DNA of 64,000 bases from Parabacteroides sp. AM08-6 (GCF_003473295.1 NZ_QRMP01000013.1:25401-89400); one strand, 5' to 3'. Numbered from the stretch's first letter, positions 1-7,345 are shown. A program made the numbers and translations. The notes: a model not told the origin generated them from the letters alone.

Positions 1-961
1 GCCCGTCCGTCCCAATCCAAAGTATGTCCTGGTTTTTATCTTTAAGCAGGCAGAATATTCCGATATTCAGGTTTATCGCTTTTTCCGGATGGCTTATCGG
101 GAGCAGGTAGCTACCGGAGAAACCGATGTATATTTCCGAGTGATAGAAGGTGATTTGGGAAATGGGCCCATATTGTTCGATAAGGTCTGATAGGTCTGAA
201 AGGAATTTCTTCTTGTCGTCGATTGTGTTGTATTCGTACAGTTGTTTGTCCTTATCCACGAAATAAAGTATATAATCTTCCGTACAAGCGTATAGAATAT
301 CCGGGGTATGTAGTGCTTTTTCCTGAATATTCAGGGTGGCTGGCATTGTAGAGAAGTCCGGTTCTATCGTCTTCAGTTTGCCATCGTCCGTGAACAACCT
401 GAATTTGTTGTTTCTGTCTGTAAACAGGGTTTTAACATGTTTGGTATTGATGCCCGGCGTATGGATATCCTGCATCAGTTTTGTTTGGGGGGAATAGCAG
501 GAGATAAAGTCTTTTTGCCCGATAACCAGCGTGTTCCCGTCTTTATCTGCAGCCATCAATCTGCCGTCGGCGTATTGAAGGTAACTTTCTGTCACCTTTT
601 TTTCCTTGATGGAGAATTTATCCAGTCCCAGAAAAGTAGAGACCCAAAGATAGCCCGGTTCCGCATCGGTTATCCGGTGAATAATGTTACTGCTCAAGGA
701 ACTTTTATTACCCGGTTCAAATCGGAATACATAGGTGTCTTTTCCGTTGTACATGTTCAGGCCGTCATACGTGCCAAACCACATATACCCGTCCGGGTCT
801 TGATGCATACAGAGGATTGCATTGTTCGACAAATCGGGTATATCCGCTTTGTTCAAAGAAAAAGAGGCATTAGCTTCCCGGACTATCAGCACAAGGAGTA
901 TGCAAAATAATAGTCTGGCGTACAGTCGTATTATCTTTCTTGAAATCAGCTTGTCGGCCAT
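1..961 (-). CDS. Hybrid two-component sensor, N-terminal part (runs off window)
   Basis: Reading leftward from the ATG at 961-959 there is an open frame to the window edge, about 320 residues. It starts with a hydrophobic segment (about residues 11-29), then propeller blades of the two-component-regulator type: the motif GYMWFGTYDGLNMYNG at 58-73 is the classic Reg_prop repeat, with a second degenerate blade ending in LWVSTFLGLDKF. This is the periplasmic ligand-sensing part of the Bacteroides HTCS family, which usually continues with a Y_Y_Y domain, a membrane helix, histidine kinase, receiver and AraC helix-turn-helix. The kinase half lies outside the window, so an orphan propeller protein cannot be excluded. 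HTCS proteins normally control nearby polysaccharide utilisation genes, but those would be to the left. Confidence 0.85.
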   Translation of the reverse strand, partial: MADKLISRKIIRLYARLLFCILLVLIVREANASFSLNKADIPDLSNNAILCMHQDPDGYMWFGTYDGLNMYNGKDTYVFRFEPGNKSSLSSNIIHRITDAEPGYLWVSTFLGLDKFSIKEKKVTESYLQYADGRLMAADKDGNTLVIGQKDFISCYSPQTKLMQDIHTPGINTKHVKTLFTDRNNKFRLFTDDGKLKTIEPDFSTMPATLNIQEKALHTPDILYACTEDYILYFVDKDKQLYEYNTIDDKKKFLSDLSDLIEQYGPISQITFYHSEIYIGFSGSYLLPISHPEKAINLNIGIFCLLKDKNQDILWIGTDG

Positions 962-1020
962 AGTGTTTATCAAAATATTCAGTCAGAACCGATTAATTAC
1001 GTCTGTAAAGATATAAATAA

Positions 1021-1056
1021 AAAAGGAGCTGCCCTATGAAGAGCAGCTCCTTTTTT
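1021..1056. terminator. Bidirectional intrinsic terminator
   Basis: A 12-bp perfect stem (1021-1032 with 1043-1054) is flanked by an A run on the left and a T run on the right, so it can work both ways. It ends the leftward HU/amidase transcript. Its stem closely resembles the terminator at 2848-2885. Confidence 0.85.
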
Positions 1057-1103
1057 ATTTATTCCTTTTTTATCCAATTTTCGATGCGGATACCGGGAAT
1101 ACT

Positions 1104-1589
1104 CTATCTCCGAACAAAAATCAGAATAATCAGAATGATAATCGCTATCAGCCAGTAACCGGCCGGACTGTGCCTGCGGGTTTCGGTAGCTGTTTGCTGC
1201 TGCATTTGTGTCGTTTCGGACATCTTCGATTCTTGGCGGGCCGAAAGTCGTGCGGTGTCTTGCCGTTCCGTTTGGAATTCCTTCGTCAAAGTACCCCGGA
1301 CAAGTTGTAGGGGATACTGGCGTTTGGCACTATCGGGGACGGAAAAAGTGACTTGCTGCCATTGCAACACCGTTTCCGCATCCAATAACTGACGGCTTGT
1401 CCGGAACAACCGGTAACAAGCAGAGTCGGATATTTGCGTTTGCCGTTCTGTCTTCTGCCGCCCGTCTTGCTTCATCCGGACCGAACAACTGCATAGAAGT
1501 GCCACGGCGAACCCCGCCAGCCAGACTATCAGAAGGCCGGCCGGCTGGCGGTGGAACGTTTGTAGGAGGTTACGACGGCAGGTGCGCAT
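1104..1589 (-). CDS. Hypothetical lipoprotein-like protein with C-terminal membrane anchor
   Basis: 161 residues, family not recognised. The N-terminus has a hydrophobic stretch at about 18-33 ending in CSCS, compatible with a lipobox (C33 or C35). The middle is polar and Gln/Thr-rich, and residues about 144-158 form a second hydrophobic helix followed by RR. The start overlaps the end of the amidase gene by 20 bp, which indicates translational coupling in one operon with the amidase and HU-like genes. A membrane-anchored partner of the amidase, comparable in layout to a phage spanin or holin accessory, is conceivable but is inference only. Transcription ends at the hairpin at 1021-1056. Confidence 0.65.
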   Translation of the reverse strand: MRTCRRNLLQTFHRQPAGLLIVWLAGFAVALLCSCSVRMKQDGRQKTERQTQISDSACYRLFRTSRQLLDAETVLQWQQVTFSVPDSAKRQYPLQLVRGTLTKEFQTERQDTARLSARQESKMSETTQMQQQTATETRRHSPAGYWLIAIIILIILIFVRR

Positions 1590-1986
1590 ACTCTTCGGCC
1601 GCGTTGAAACAGGGACAAGCCTTTAGCGACATCAGGTCGCGATGTCCGCATATCCGGCAACCCGGAAAACGGATAAGCAGCATGTGAAGCAGGGCGAGGA
1701 TTGTCTCTTTCTGTTCCGGAGTCCGCGTGTCCTTCGGCTGTCCGCGACTGTCCAGACCTCCTTCGTAGCAGATACCGATACTGTTCCGGTTGAACCCCTT
1801 CACGTGGGCCGGTATCTGTTCGAGAGGACGCATGTAGAGCAGGCTACCCGTACGGCGAACGTAATAGTTGTAGCCTGCCGAGATGAATCCTCTTGCCCGG
1901 TGGTCCCGCTCCAACTGTTCGGGCGTATATTCCCGGTCTTCACGGGTAGCCGAACAGTGGAGTACGATAAGATTGATTTTTCTCAT
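1570..1986 (-). CDS. N-acetylmuramoyl-L-alanine amidase (amidase_2, T7 lysozyme-like)
   Basis: 138 residues, the whole length being one amidase_2 domain that cleaves the bond between MurNAc and L-Ala in peptidoglycan. Zinc ligands are visible as H10 (VLHCSAT), H115 (CGHRD) and C124 (KACPCF); K122 matches the catalytic lysine of T7 lysozyme. No signal peptide is seen, as in phage endolysins, so release would need another route. It lies 19 bp downstream of the HU-like gene and overlaps the following lipoprotein gene. HU-like plus amidase pairs are frequent in Bacteroides genomes, often beside capsule loci or mobile regions, and their joint function is not established. Confidence 0.9.
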   Translation of the reverse strand: MRKINLIVLHCSATREDREYTPEQLERDHRARGFISAGYNYYVRRTGSLLYMRPLEQIPAHVKGFNRNSIGICYEGGLDSRGQPKDTRTPEQKETILALLHMLLIRFPGCRICGHRDLMSLKACPCFNAAEEYAHLPS

Positions 1987-2005
1987 GGCCTATCGTTTTG
2001 TCCGT

Positions 2006-2449
2006 TTATAAGATATCCGGATTTTCCTCATCCGGTTTTGAAACTTCGCCGGAAGGGATAATCAAGTTTCCCTTTTCAAACTTCGCTGTTTTGCGGGCAG
2101 CTCTCAAGATGGAGCCGGGACTGAAAATGATTCGGGGTATCTTGATTTGCGATGTTTCGAATTCATCCTCGGTGGCAGCTCCCGACGAACCTACCCCATA
2201 GCGGAAATTCCCTAGCTCACCGAACTGAATCCGTCGACCGGCAGCCAGATGTTTGCGGATAAGATAGTTCATACGGTCGGCAACTCCTTTCACTTGGTTG
2301 GACGGAATACCCGACTCTCCGATTTCGCCCAGCAGCTCTTCAAAACTGACCAGGTCGGAATAGATAGGTTGTGCATACATCTTCTGGGGATTTTCTTCTT
2401 TATCTTTACCCAGGTTCTTTCTCTTTACTAATCTGAATTTGATTGACAT
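2006..2449 (-). CDS. HU-like DNA-binding protein (HU-related family)
   Basis: 147 residues. Like other members of the Bacteroidetes HU-related histone-like family it opens with a short strand-rich N-terminal part (about 1-45), followed by an HU-fold body with the motif GRRIQFGELGNFRYG at about 91-105 and an acidic C-terminal tail. It should bind DNA as a dimer, but its targets are unknown. It is the first gene of a leftward operon with the amidase and the lipoprotein-like gene. A TACCTTTG -7 box lies 53 bp upstream of the ATG. In many Bacteroides a tiny ORF sits between the HU-like and amidase genes; here the gap is only 19 bp, so that gene is absent. Confidence 0.88.
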   Translation of the reverse strand: MSIKFRLVKRKNLGKDKEENPQKMYAQPIYSDLVSFEELLGEIGESGIPSNQVKGVADRMNYLIRKHLAAGRRIQFGELGNFRYGVGSSGAATEDEFETSQIKIPRIIFSPGSILRAARKTAKFEKGNLIIPSGEVSKPDEENPDIL

Positions 2450-2501
2450 AATTCTTTAATTTTAAAAATGAATACTTCTTTGTTCGTTTTCGAAAACATG
2501 A

Positions 2502-2509
2502 CAAAGGTA
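2502..2509 (-). promoter_or_regulatory. Putative -7 box for the HU/amidase operon
   Basis: On the minus strand the sequence is TACCTTTG, an exact match to the Bacteroides -7 consensus TAnnTTTG, 53 bp upstream of the HU-like ATG. No clear -33 TTTG was found at the usual distance. Confidence 0.6.
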
Positions 2510-2713
2510 CAGGCACCGCCCGACAGCTTTTAGGTGTAGGGCGGAACGCGGAGGAATAGGGGGGAGAGTAAGGGGGATAAATAAAACGGTTATTTGTTCA
2601 GATACCTATTGGGTGGGTACTTTCAGTGTTTTTTGCGGCAAATAGCTATTAATAGGTAAGTGACAGTGTTTTTTTACTCATATATAGGTATTGTGGAGTA
2701 TGGGATGTACCGG

Positions 2714-2721
2714 TATCTTTG
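2714..2721 (+). promoter_or_regulatory. Putative orphan rightward promoter (-7 box)
   Basis: TATCTTTG matches TAnnTTTG. Any transcript would run about 155 nt to the terminator at 2848-2885 without crossing a recognisable gene, so this is either a small-RNA promoter or the remnant of a lost operon leader. Confidence 0.4.
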
Positions 2722-2847
2722 CAATGTCATAACAAAGAAAGTAACACTATTAGTATAATCGCTATATCAAAACCTTTTGTTAATTATGTAAGCATATAAG
2801 ATGATTAGACACCATATCGGAAAGTTTTTATTGGTTGTTTCCGGTAT

Positions 2848-2885
2848 AAAAAAGGAGCCCCCCTGTGAAGAGCGGCTCCTTTTTT
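2848..2885. terminator. Bidirectional intrinsic terminator
   Basis: A 12-bp perfect stem (2848-2859 with 2874-2885) with A and T runs. It terminates the leftward hydrolase gene that ends at 2887 and any rightward transcript from 2714. Confidence 0.85.
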
Positions 2886-2886
2886 G

Positions 2887-3957
2887 TTATCTATTGATGT
2901 GTTTTTTGAAGAACTCGTCTATTTTATCGAAAGGTATCATGTCAAGGTTGTCGTATAAATCGACGTGGTTGGCTTCGGGTATAATCAGAAGTTCCTTATT
3001 GTCGCCCGTCAATCGTTTGTAAGCATCCTCGCTGAAATACCGCGAGTGGGCTTCAGCTCCGTGTATCATCAGGACGGCATTGCGTATTTCGCCGATATAG
3101 GAAAGGAGCGGCATATTGATGAATGCCAGGGAACTGGTCTTGCTGATTCCCTCGTTGGAGTTGGGTGAACGACGGTGATAGCCCCTCGCGGTCTTGTAAT
3201 AGTCGTGATACTGGCGGACGAATAGCGGGGCATCTTCGGGAACGGGGTCGACCACACCACCGTTACGTTCATAACTGCCGTTGCGATAATCTTCAGTGCG
3301 CTGTTCATTGAGCTGTTCGCGCAACTTGTAACGGTCATCGGCACTCATGGTATCGAAATAACCGTTGGCATTTACGCGGCTCATGTCGTACATGGTAGAA
3401 GTTACCGTAGCCTTGATGCGCGGGTCGTTGGCTGCGGCGTTGAGAGCGAACCCTCCCCAACCGCAAATACCGAGGATGCCGATACGTTCCGGATCTACAT
3501 CATCACGGGTAGTCAGGTAATCGACTGCCGCACTGAAGTCTTCCGTACTGATTTCCGGCGAGGTCAGGTAACGGGGCGTACCGCCGCTTTCTCCGTAGAA
3601 CGAAGGGTCGAATGCGATGGCCAGGAAACCGCGCTCGGCAAGTGTCTGGGCATAACGACCCGATACCTGCTCTTTCACTGCTCCGTAAGGGCCGCTCACC
3701 GCGATGGCCGCCAAATGTCCTTGTGTGTTTTTCGGTTTATACAGGTCTGCGGCAAGCGTGATGCCGTAGCGGTTGTGAAACGTTATTTTCGAGTGCTCCA
3801 CCTTGTCACTCTGTGGGAATGTCTTGTCCCATTCCTGCGTTAATTCCAATGTATCCATATCCGTTGATTTTATGTTCTTTACCGTTGTTGTCCCTGATGC
3901 TATAACGTTCGTAAAGGTCAGAAGCATCAGAATAGCGATTGCTTGTGTCTTTATCAT
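2887..3957 (-). CDS. Secreted alpha/beta hydrolase, dienelactone-hydrolase-like
   Basis: 356 residues. A signal peptide is likely (hydrophobic 4-21, ending near ASG), so the enzyme acts in the periplasm or envelope. The alpha/beta hydrolase fold is shown by the nucleophile elbow GICGWGG at 163-169, in which the nucleophile is Cys165 rather than Ser, as in dienelactone hydrolases. A late strand followed by IHGAEAHS and the PEANHVDLY segment near the C-terminus supply acid and histidine. The substrate cannot be told. The gene stands alone, with its own TACCTTTG box upstream and a terminator directly after it, between the HU/amidase module and the toxin-antitoxin region, which suggests it is part of inserted cargo. 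Confidence 0.85.
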   Translation of the reverse strand: MIKTQAIAILMLLTFTNVIASGTTTVKNIKSTDMDTLELTQEWDKTFPQSDKVEHSKITFHNRYGITLAADLYKPKNTQGHLAAIAVSGPYGAVKEQVSGRYAQTLAERGFLAIAFDPSFYGESGGTPRYLTSPEISTEDFSAAVDYLTTRDDVDPERIGILGICGWGGFALNAAANDPRIKATVTSTMYDMSRVNANGYFDTMSADDRYKLREQLNEQRTEDYRNGSYERNGGVVDPVPEDAPLFVRQYHDYYKTARGYHRRSPNSNEGISKTSSLAFINMPLLSYIGEIRNAVLMIHGAEAHSRYFSEDAYKRLTGDNKELLIIPEANHVDLYDNLDMIPFDKIDEFFKKHINR

Positions 3958-3983
3958 ACCTTTTATTTATTAAATGACGGGAG

Positions 3984-3991
3984 CAAAGGTA
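3984..3991 (-). promoter_or_regulatory. Putative -7 box for the alpha/beta hydrolase
   Basis: Minus strand TACCTTTG, 27 bp upstream of the ATG at 3957. It matches TAnnTTTG exactly. Confidence 0.6.
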
Positions 3992-4056
3992 GCGCAGCTT
4001 ATCTGTTCCGATGTTAAACAAATTACGGGTTAAACAACCATTTTTACGGATTTATT

Positions 4057-4209
4057 GATATTCTGGTTCAATTTCACCGGGAGCTACTATCACGCTGTTT
4101 AAATATGCCGGAATGGTTGATGCTCTTCAAAAACTTCTGAGAAAGAGAGTAGACCTTGTAGAAGAAGGACAATTGAAAAACTTTGCACGGAATAGCGCAG
4201 AGTGCGACA
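4057..4209 (+). pseudogene. Remnant of an MNT-type nucleotidyltransferase
   Basis: The plus strand encodes DILVQF (4057-4074), then after a one-base frameshift reads SPGATITLFKYAGMVDAL (from 4074), then LLRKRVDLVEEGQL, and stops at 4209. Together this matches the pattern of small minimal nucleotidyltransferases (DIDILV-F-PGATITLFK-GM-L-LLG-KVDLVEEG) found as the antitoxin half of HEPN-MNT pairs. The N-terminal GSxAR active-site part is missing and no HEPN partner follows. It is a decayed gene with no intact reading frame. The family call rests on motif memory, so a homology search is needed for certainty. Confidence 0.6.
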
Positions 4210-4219
4210 AACAACTAAT

Positions 4220-4642
4220 CTATGGGTAGAAATATTTTTTCTTATCAATTTTACTGAACAGCTTAGACGCCCTTACCATATCAAGAACTTCGTTTAGATG
4301 CTGTTCTTGTAAGTCTCCAATGATGATTGTTTCTTTTTTACTAATACTTAATCCTAAATCTTTGCGGCTTTTTGTCAATATATTGGTAGCGCAAAGGAAT
4401 GAATCGTATTTAAGAAAACTATAATCAGCGTGTTTCAATGGATATTGCATTGCCAACTGGTCCGGTTTGTTGAATAAACTTGGATGAATATTTGAATTTA
4501 CAAAAAAGAAACCGGCTATGCAATCTTCTGAAATACCCATTACAACAAAGTATTTACTATGTCCTATCTCTTCAAAAATAGAAGAAAGTAGTATAGTCCC
4601 TCTTTGGATAGTTTTTTCAATACCGGATAAAGGAAATTCCAT
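4220..4642 (-). CDS. Putative toxin of a Panacea toxin-antitoxin pair
   Basis: 140 residues, no signal peptide, beta-rich by eye (alternating hydrophobic strands TILLSSIF, KYFVVMGI, IAGFFFVN, SFLCATNIL). The general layout recalls the SH3-like PemK/MazF RNase fold, but no catalytic residues can be assigned with confidence. The ATG overlaps the stop of the Panacea gene by one base (TAATG), so the two are translationally coupled with antitoxin first. Panacea proteins are known to pair with many unrelated toxins, and this gene sits exactly where the toxin belongs. The toxin role is therefore inferred from position rather than from a known motif. Confidence 0.55.
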   Translation of the reverse strand: MEFPLSGIEKTIQRGTILLSSIFEEIGHSKYFVVMGISEDCIAGFFFVNSNIHPSLFNKPDQLAMQYPLKHADYSFLKYDSFLCATNILTKSRKDLGLSISKKETIIIGDLQEQHLNEVLDMVRASKLFSKIDKKKYFYP

Positions 4643-5187
4643 TATATAAACATATCTTCTGTTGCAATCTTACGGTCTATGTAAGATACATATTCTTCAT
4701 CATCTCCCACTTCTCTTAAAATATCCTTGATGGATATGGCTCTGTCTCTTTGAGTATTACTCCATGCTAAATCATGGGACATTTCTGTTAGTTCGTTGAA
4801 TGATTTGTCCTTACATTTTTCGATTGCTTTGTCCAAACATTCTAAATCACTTTCTGACAAATAATCAGTATCTGCTTTTTTCTTAGTAATCAGGACATAT
4901 TTGTTGATAAAGTCGAAGTATTCTTTTAAATCATCTACACAATCTGAAAAGAAGCTATCACCTCTCACTGCCTTAAAGATATCTTCAACATTAGAAGGAA
5001 CAGGGCCGAAAGGCATTGCGATATAGGTATCTCCTGTTATACTTCTTCCATATTTGGACAAGTGGTCTTGGTCCGCAAAGTATAATATCTTACATATTTT
5101 GTGAATGTCTTTGCGTTCTACATGTTGGGCGGCATACAATATGGCTTGTATGGCAACGTCTTTCTTAAATGTACTTTTTGTTCCCAT
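4642..5187 (-). CDS. Panacea-domain (DUF4065/SocA-like) antitoxin
   Basis: 181 residues. The N-terminal half carries the Panacea signature: AIQAILYAAQH, then HKICKILYFADQDHL followed by KYGRSITGDTYIAMPFGPVPS (about 30-65). This is the pattern of the DUF4065/SocA family, helical proteins that neutralise diverse toxins. The C-terminal half is charged and helical (about 85-175) and is the variable part expected to match the partner toxin. It is the first gene of a two-gene leftward operon. Upstream of its ATG lie two related short direct repeats (5231-5250 and 5295-5315) that might bind a regulator. The family call is confident; its antitoxin function is inferred from family and partner. Confidence 0.8.
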   Translation of the reverse strand: MGTKSTFKKDVAIQAILYAAQHVERKDIHKICKILYFADQDHLSKYGRSITGDTYIAMPFGPVPSNVEDIFKAVRGDSFFSDCVDDLKEYFDFINKYVLITKKKADTDYLSESDLECLDKAIEKCKDKSFNELTEMSHDLAWSNTQRDRAISIKDILREVGDDEEYVSYIDRKIATEDMFI

Positions 5188-5387
5188 ACGATGTTATTTA
5201 TTATTCAATTGACTTAATTAGGTTTATACGTAACACGCATAAGTATTTAATTGTTCATGGTATCAACAATTATTGCAAAGGTTACACTTTTACTTTACAC
5301 ACACAAGTACTTTAACATAAATGTGCCATAAAACTGACAACGGTATAGGCTTTTCCTGTTGCTTCCTTCGTTAAGCGCATTTGCTCC

Positions 5388-5524
5388 CAATTGACAAAAT
5401 GTAACCCCAATCCGCTTTTTACCCTCTGGATTGATATGTTAAAAAGGGTTACATGTGCGGGTAATTTATTTTACCCGCCATACTAATCCTATTTACCCGC
5501 TATACTAATGACATTTTGATAGTC
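5388..5524 (-). repeat. Dispersed TTACCCG hairpin repeat, copy A
   Basis: In reverse orientation this copy matches those at 27910 and 63719 nearly throughout. The hairpin core GCGGGTAA-TTTATT-TTACCCGC spans 5457-5478. Inside this copy a half-unit (ATTAGTATxGCGGGTAAA on the minus strand) is duplicated. Confidence 0.75.
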
Positions 5525-5617
5525 GCTTGTTTCTTATCGTTATGAATACAATAAAGGGATTTTATTCTTTCTGCAACAGCCGGGATTATCTCTGCACGCC
5601 AAAATGAATTGTTGAAA

Positions 5618-5640
5618 ATTTCCTGCCAAAGTCAGGAAAT
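5618..5640. promoter_or_regulatory. 8-bp perfect inverted repeat, possible operator
   Basis: ATTTCCTG (5618-5625) and CAGGAAAT (5633-5640) are separated by 7 bp, about 55 bp upstream of the -7 box of the DUF4062/winged-helix gene. Since that protein has its own winged helix, autoregulation is possible but unproven. Confidence 0.35.
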
Positions 5641-5695
5641 GCTATTGCATTTGAAAAATTCTTCATGATTATTTTATCATATCCAACAAACACAA

Positions 5696-5703
5696 TAACT
5701 TTG
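5696..5703 (+). promoter_or_regulatory. Putative -7 box for the DUF4062-ATPase gene
   Basis: TAACTTTG, an exact TAnnTTTG match, 81 bp upstream of the ATG at 5785. Confidence 0.55.
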
Positions 5704-5784
5704 TATGAGATTCAGTATAATGATTTACTTGGAAGACGTAAATATTAAGCGTTAATTCTCTCGTTTTTTTGAAATAATTTAATA

Positions 5785-7245
5785 ATGAGACGAATCAAAA
5801 TATTCATAAGTAGTGTACAGAGTGAGTTTATTGAAGAACGGGCAATGCTCTGTCATTATATCCGGACAGATGTTTTGTTGGGTAAATTCTTCGAGCCGTT
5901 TATTTTCGAAGAAGTTCCTGCTAATGAATATTCAACAAGCCATGTATTTTTGAAAGAAGTTGAATTATGTGACATCTATTTGGGTTTGTATGGCAATCTG
6001 TATGGATATGAGGATGAAGAAGGTGTTTCTCCAACGGAACGAGAGTACGATTTAGCGTCAGCATTGCATAAGAGTCGCTTAATATATATAAAGAGCGTTG
6101 ATGAGGAGAAAAGACATCCTAAAGAAACTGCTTTGATAAAAAAGGCCGAGCAAGATATTGTACGCAAAACTTTTGTAGATATTGATGGATTACGCACTTC
6201 GGTATATGCATCTTTAATTAGGTACTTGGAGGAGAAGGAGTATATTCGTTGGCGACCGTTTGATGCATCCTATGATAATGGAGCAACATTAAACGACTTG
6301 GATGAGGACAAGATGAAGAACTTCATTCACATGGCTCGTTCAAAACGCAACTTTCCACTCTCGGTCGAAACTTCTCCAGAGGCTTTGCTTGCTCATTTGG
6401 ACTTGATTGATGAGAGGGGAAGATTGGCAAATGCAGCTGTACTATTATTCGGTAAGAAACCTCAGAAGTATTTTATAACCTCTGAGGTAAAGTGTGTGCA
6501 GTTTTATGGAAATGTGGTTGAAAAACCAATGCCTGCATATCAAATATACAGGGGGGATGTCTTTGAATTGGTTGACCAAGCTACAAGTTTTGTGATGAGT
6601 CGTATTGATAATTGGGTAGGTACACGTACTGAGGGGAAAAAAGCTGATATTCCAACGCACCCCGAATTGCCTATTGATGCCGTAAAAGAGGCCATCGTGA
6701 ATGCCGTGTGTCATAGGGATTATACGAGTAATGCCAGTGTACAGATAATGCTATTCCGCAATAGATTGGAAGTTTGGAATCCGGGGACGTTGCCTTATGG
6801 TCTTACTGTACAGAAACTTCATGGACCACATAAGTCATTGCCAACAAATCCTTTGCTTGCAGACCCAATGTACTGGAACGGATATATAGAGAAGGTGGGA
6901 ACAGGTACAGAGGATATTATCAATAAATGTCGTGAATATGGATTGAGAACTCCTGAATTCTATCAAGAAGAGGATTTTAGAGTTGTTATTTGGAGAGCTA
7001 GCGAGAGAGAAGACGATCCAAAGCGTTCCAAAGGTGATCCAAAGGTGATCCAAGGCGTTCCAAGTAATGAGGGGGAACTTATAGAATTGATAAAATACAA
7101 CCCATCTATATCTAGGGCTGAACTTTCAAAGCGGCTTAGTTTGAGTGAACGGCAAGTTCGGAAAATAATCGACCAATTACGTGATAATGGTAAACTGACG
7201 CGAGAAGGTGGTAAAATTGGGAAATGGATTATCACTAAAGACTGA
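5785..7245 (+). CDS. DUF4062 / GHKL-like ATPase / winged-helix protein
   Basis: 486 residues in three parts. Residues about 4-90 are a DUF4062 domain (KIFISSVQSEFIEERAML, later LYGNLYGYED), a TIR/nucleoside-deoxyribosyltransferase-like fold. Residues about 185-405 resemble the RecG-C/HATPase_c_4 module of Schlafen-AlbA-type regulators, with AIVNAVCHRDYTSNASVQIM (ATP-binding N box) and later YIEKVGTGTEDI (G box). Residues about 425-486 form a winged helix (ISRAELSKRLSLSERQVRKI). Usually an AlbA_2 domain precedes the ATPase; here DUF4062 takes its place. The gene is alone, preceded by a 600-bp regulatory region and beside a toxin-antitoxin pair. A defence or stress-sensing role is inference. 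A repetitive stretch (GATCCAAAG-type units near 7014-7062) encodes the linker before the winged helix. Confidence 0.8.
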   Translation: MRRIKIFISSVQSEFIEERAMLCHYIRTDVLLGKFFEPFIFEEVPANEYSTSHVFLKEVELCDIYLGLYGNLYGYEDEEGVSPTEREYDLASALHKSRLIYIKSVDEEKRHPKETALIKKAEQDIVRKTFVDIDGLRTSVYASLIRYLEEKEYIRWRPFDASYDNGATLNDLDEDKMKNFIHMARSKRNFPLSVETSPEALLAHLDLIDERGRLANAAVLLFGKKPQKYFITSEVKCVQFYGNVVEKPMPAYQIYRGDVFELVDQATSFVMSRIDNWVGTRTEGKKADIPTHPELPIDAVKEAIVNAVCHRDYTSNASVQIMLFRNRLEVWNPGTLPYGLTVQKLHGPHKSLPTNPLLADPMYWNGYIEKVGTGTEDIINKCREYGLRTPEFYQEEDFRVVIWRASEREDDPKRSKGDPKVIQGVPSNEGELIELIKYNPSISRAELSKRLSLSERQVRKIIDQLRDNGKLTREGGKIGKWIITKD

Positions 7246-7345
7246 TAACATAAAACTAGCCAAACCACTTATGCTATGTCTTTGAAGTTTATGCTTGTTG
7301 TTGCGGCATCGCTTGTTTTCCTTCCCCTTATCCCATCAAAAGGCC

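Larger units (their letters stand above)
2450..2886. other. 437-bp intergenic region without a gene
   Basis: It holds the leftward HU promoter, a rightward TAnnTTTG promoter at 2714, and a terminator at 2848-2885. No open frame of convincing length or composition is seen between the rightward promoter and the terminator. Confidence 0.6.
5188..5784. other. 597-bp divergent intergenic region
   Basis: No gene seen. It separates the leftward Panacea operon from the rightward DUF4062 gene and contains two short direct repeats (5231-5250, 5295-5315), a copy of the dispersed TTACCCG repeat (5388-5524), an 8-bp inverted repeat (5618-5640) and a promoter box (5696-5703). Confidence 0.6.

Noticed and set aside
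437..910. 157-codon plus-strand frame
   Set aside because: It is the complement of the sensor propeller gene on the minus strand, which has clear Reg_prop motifs.
7014..7062. GATCCAAAG-type repeats as a possible CRISPR or recombination site
   Set aside because: They are short, irregular and inside an intact reading frame, so they are best explained as a repetitive linker.
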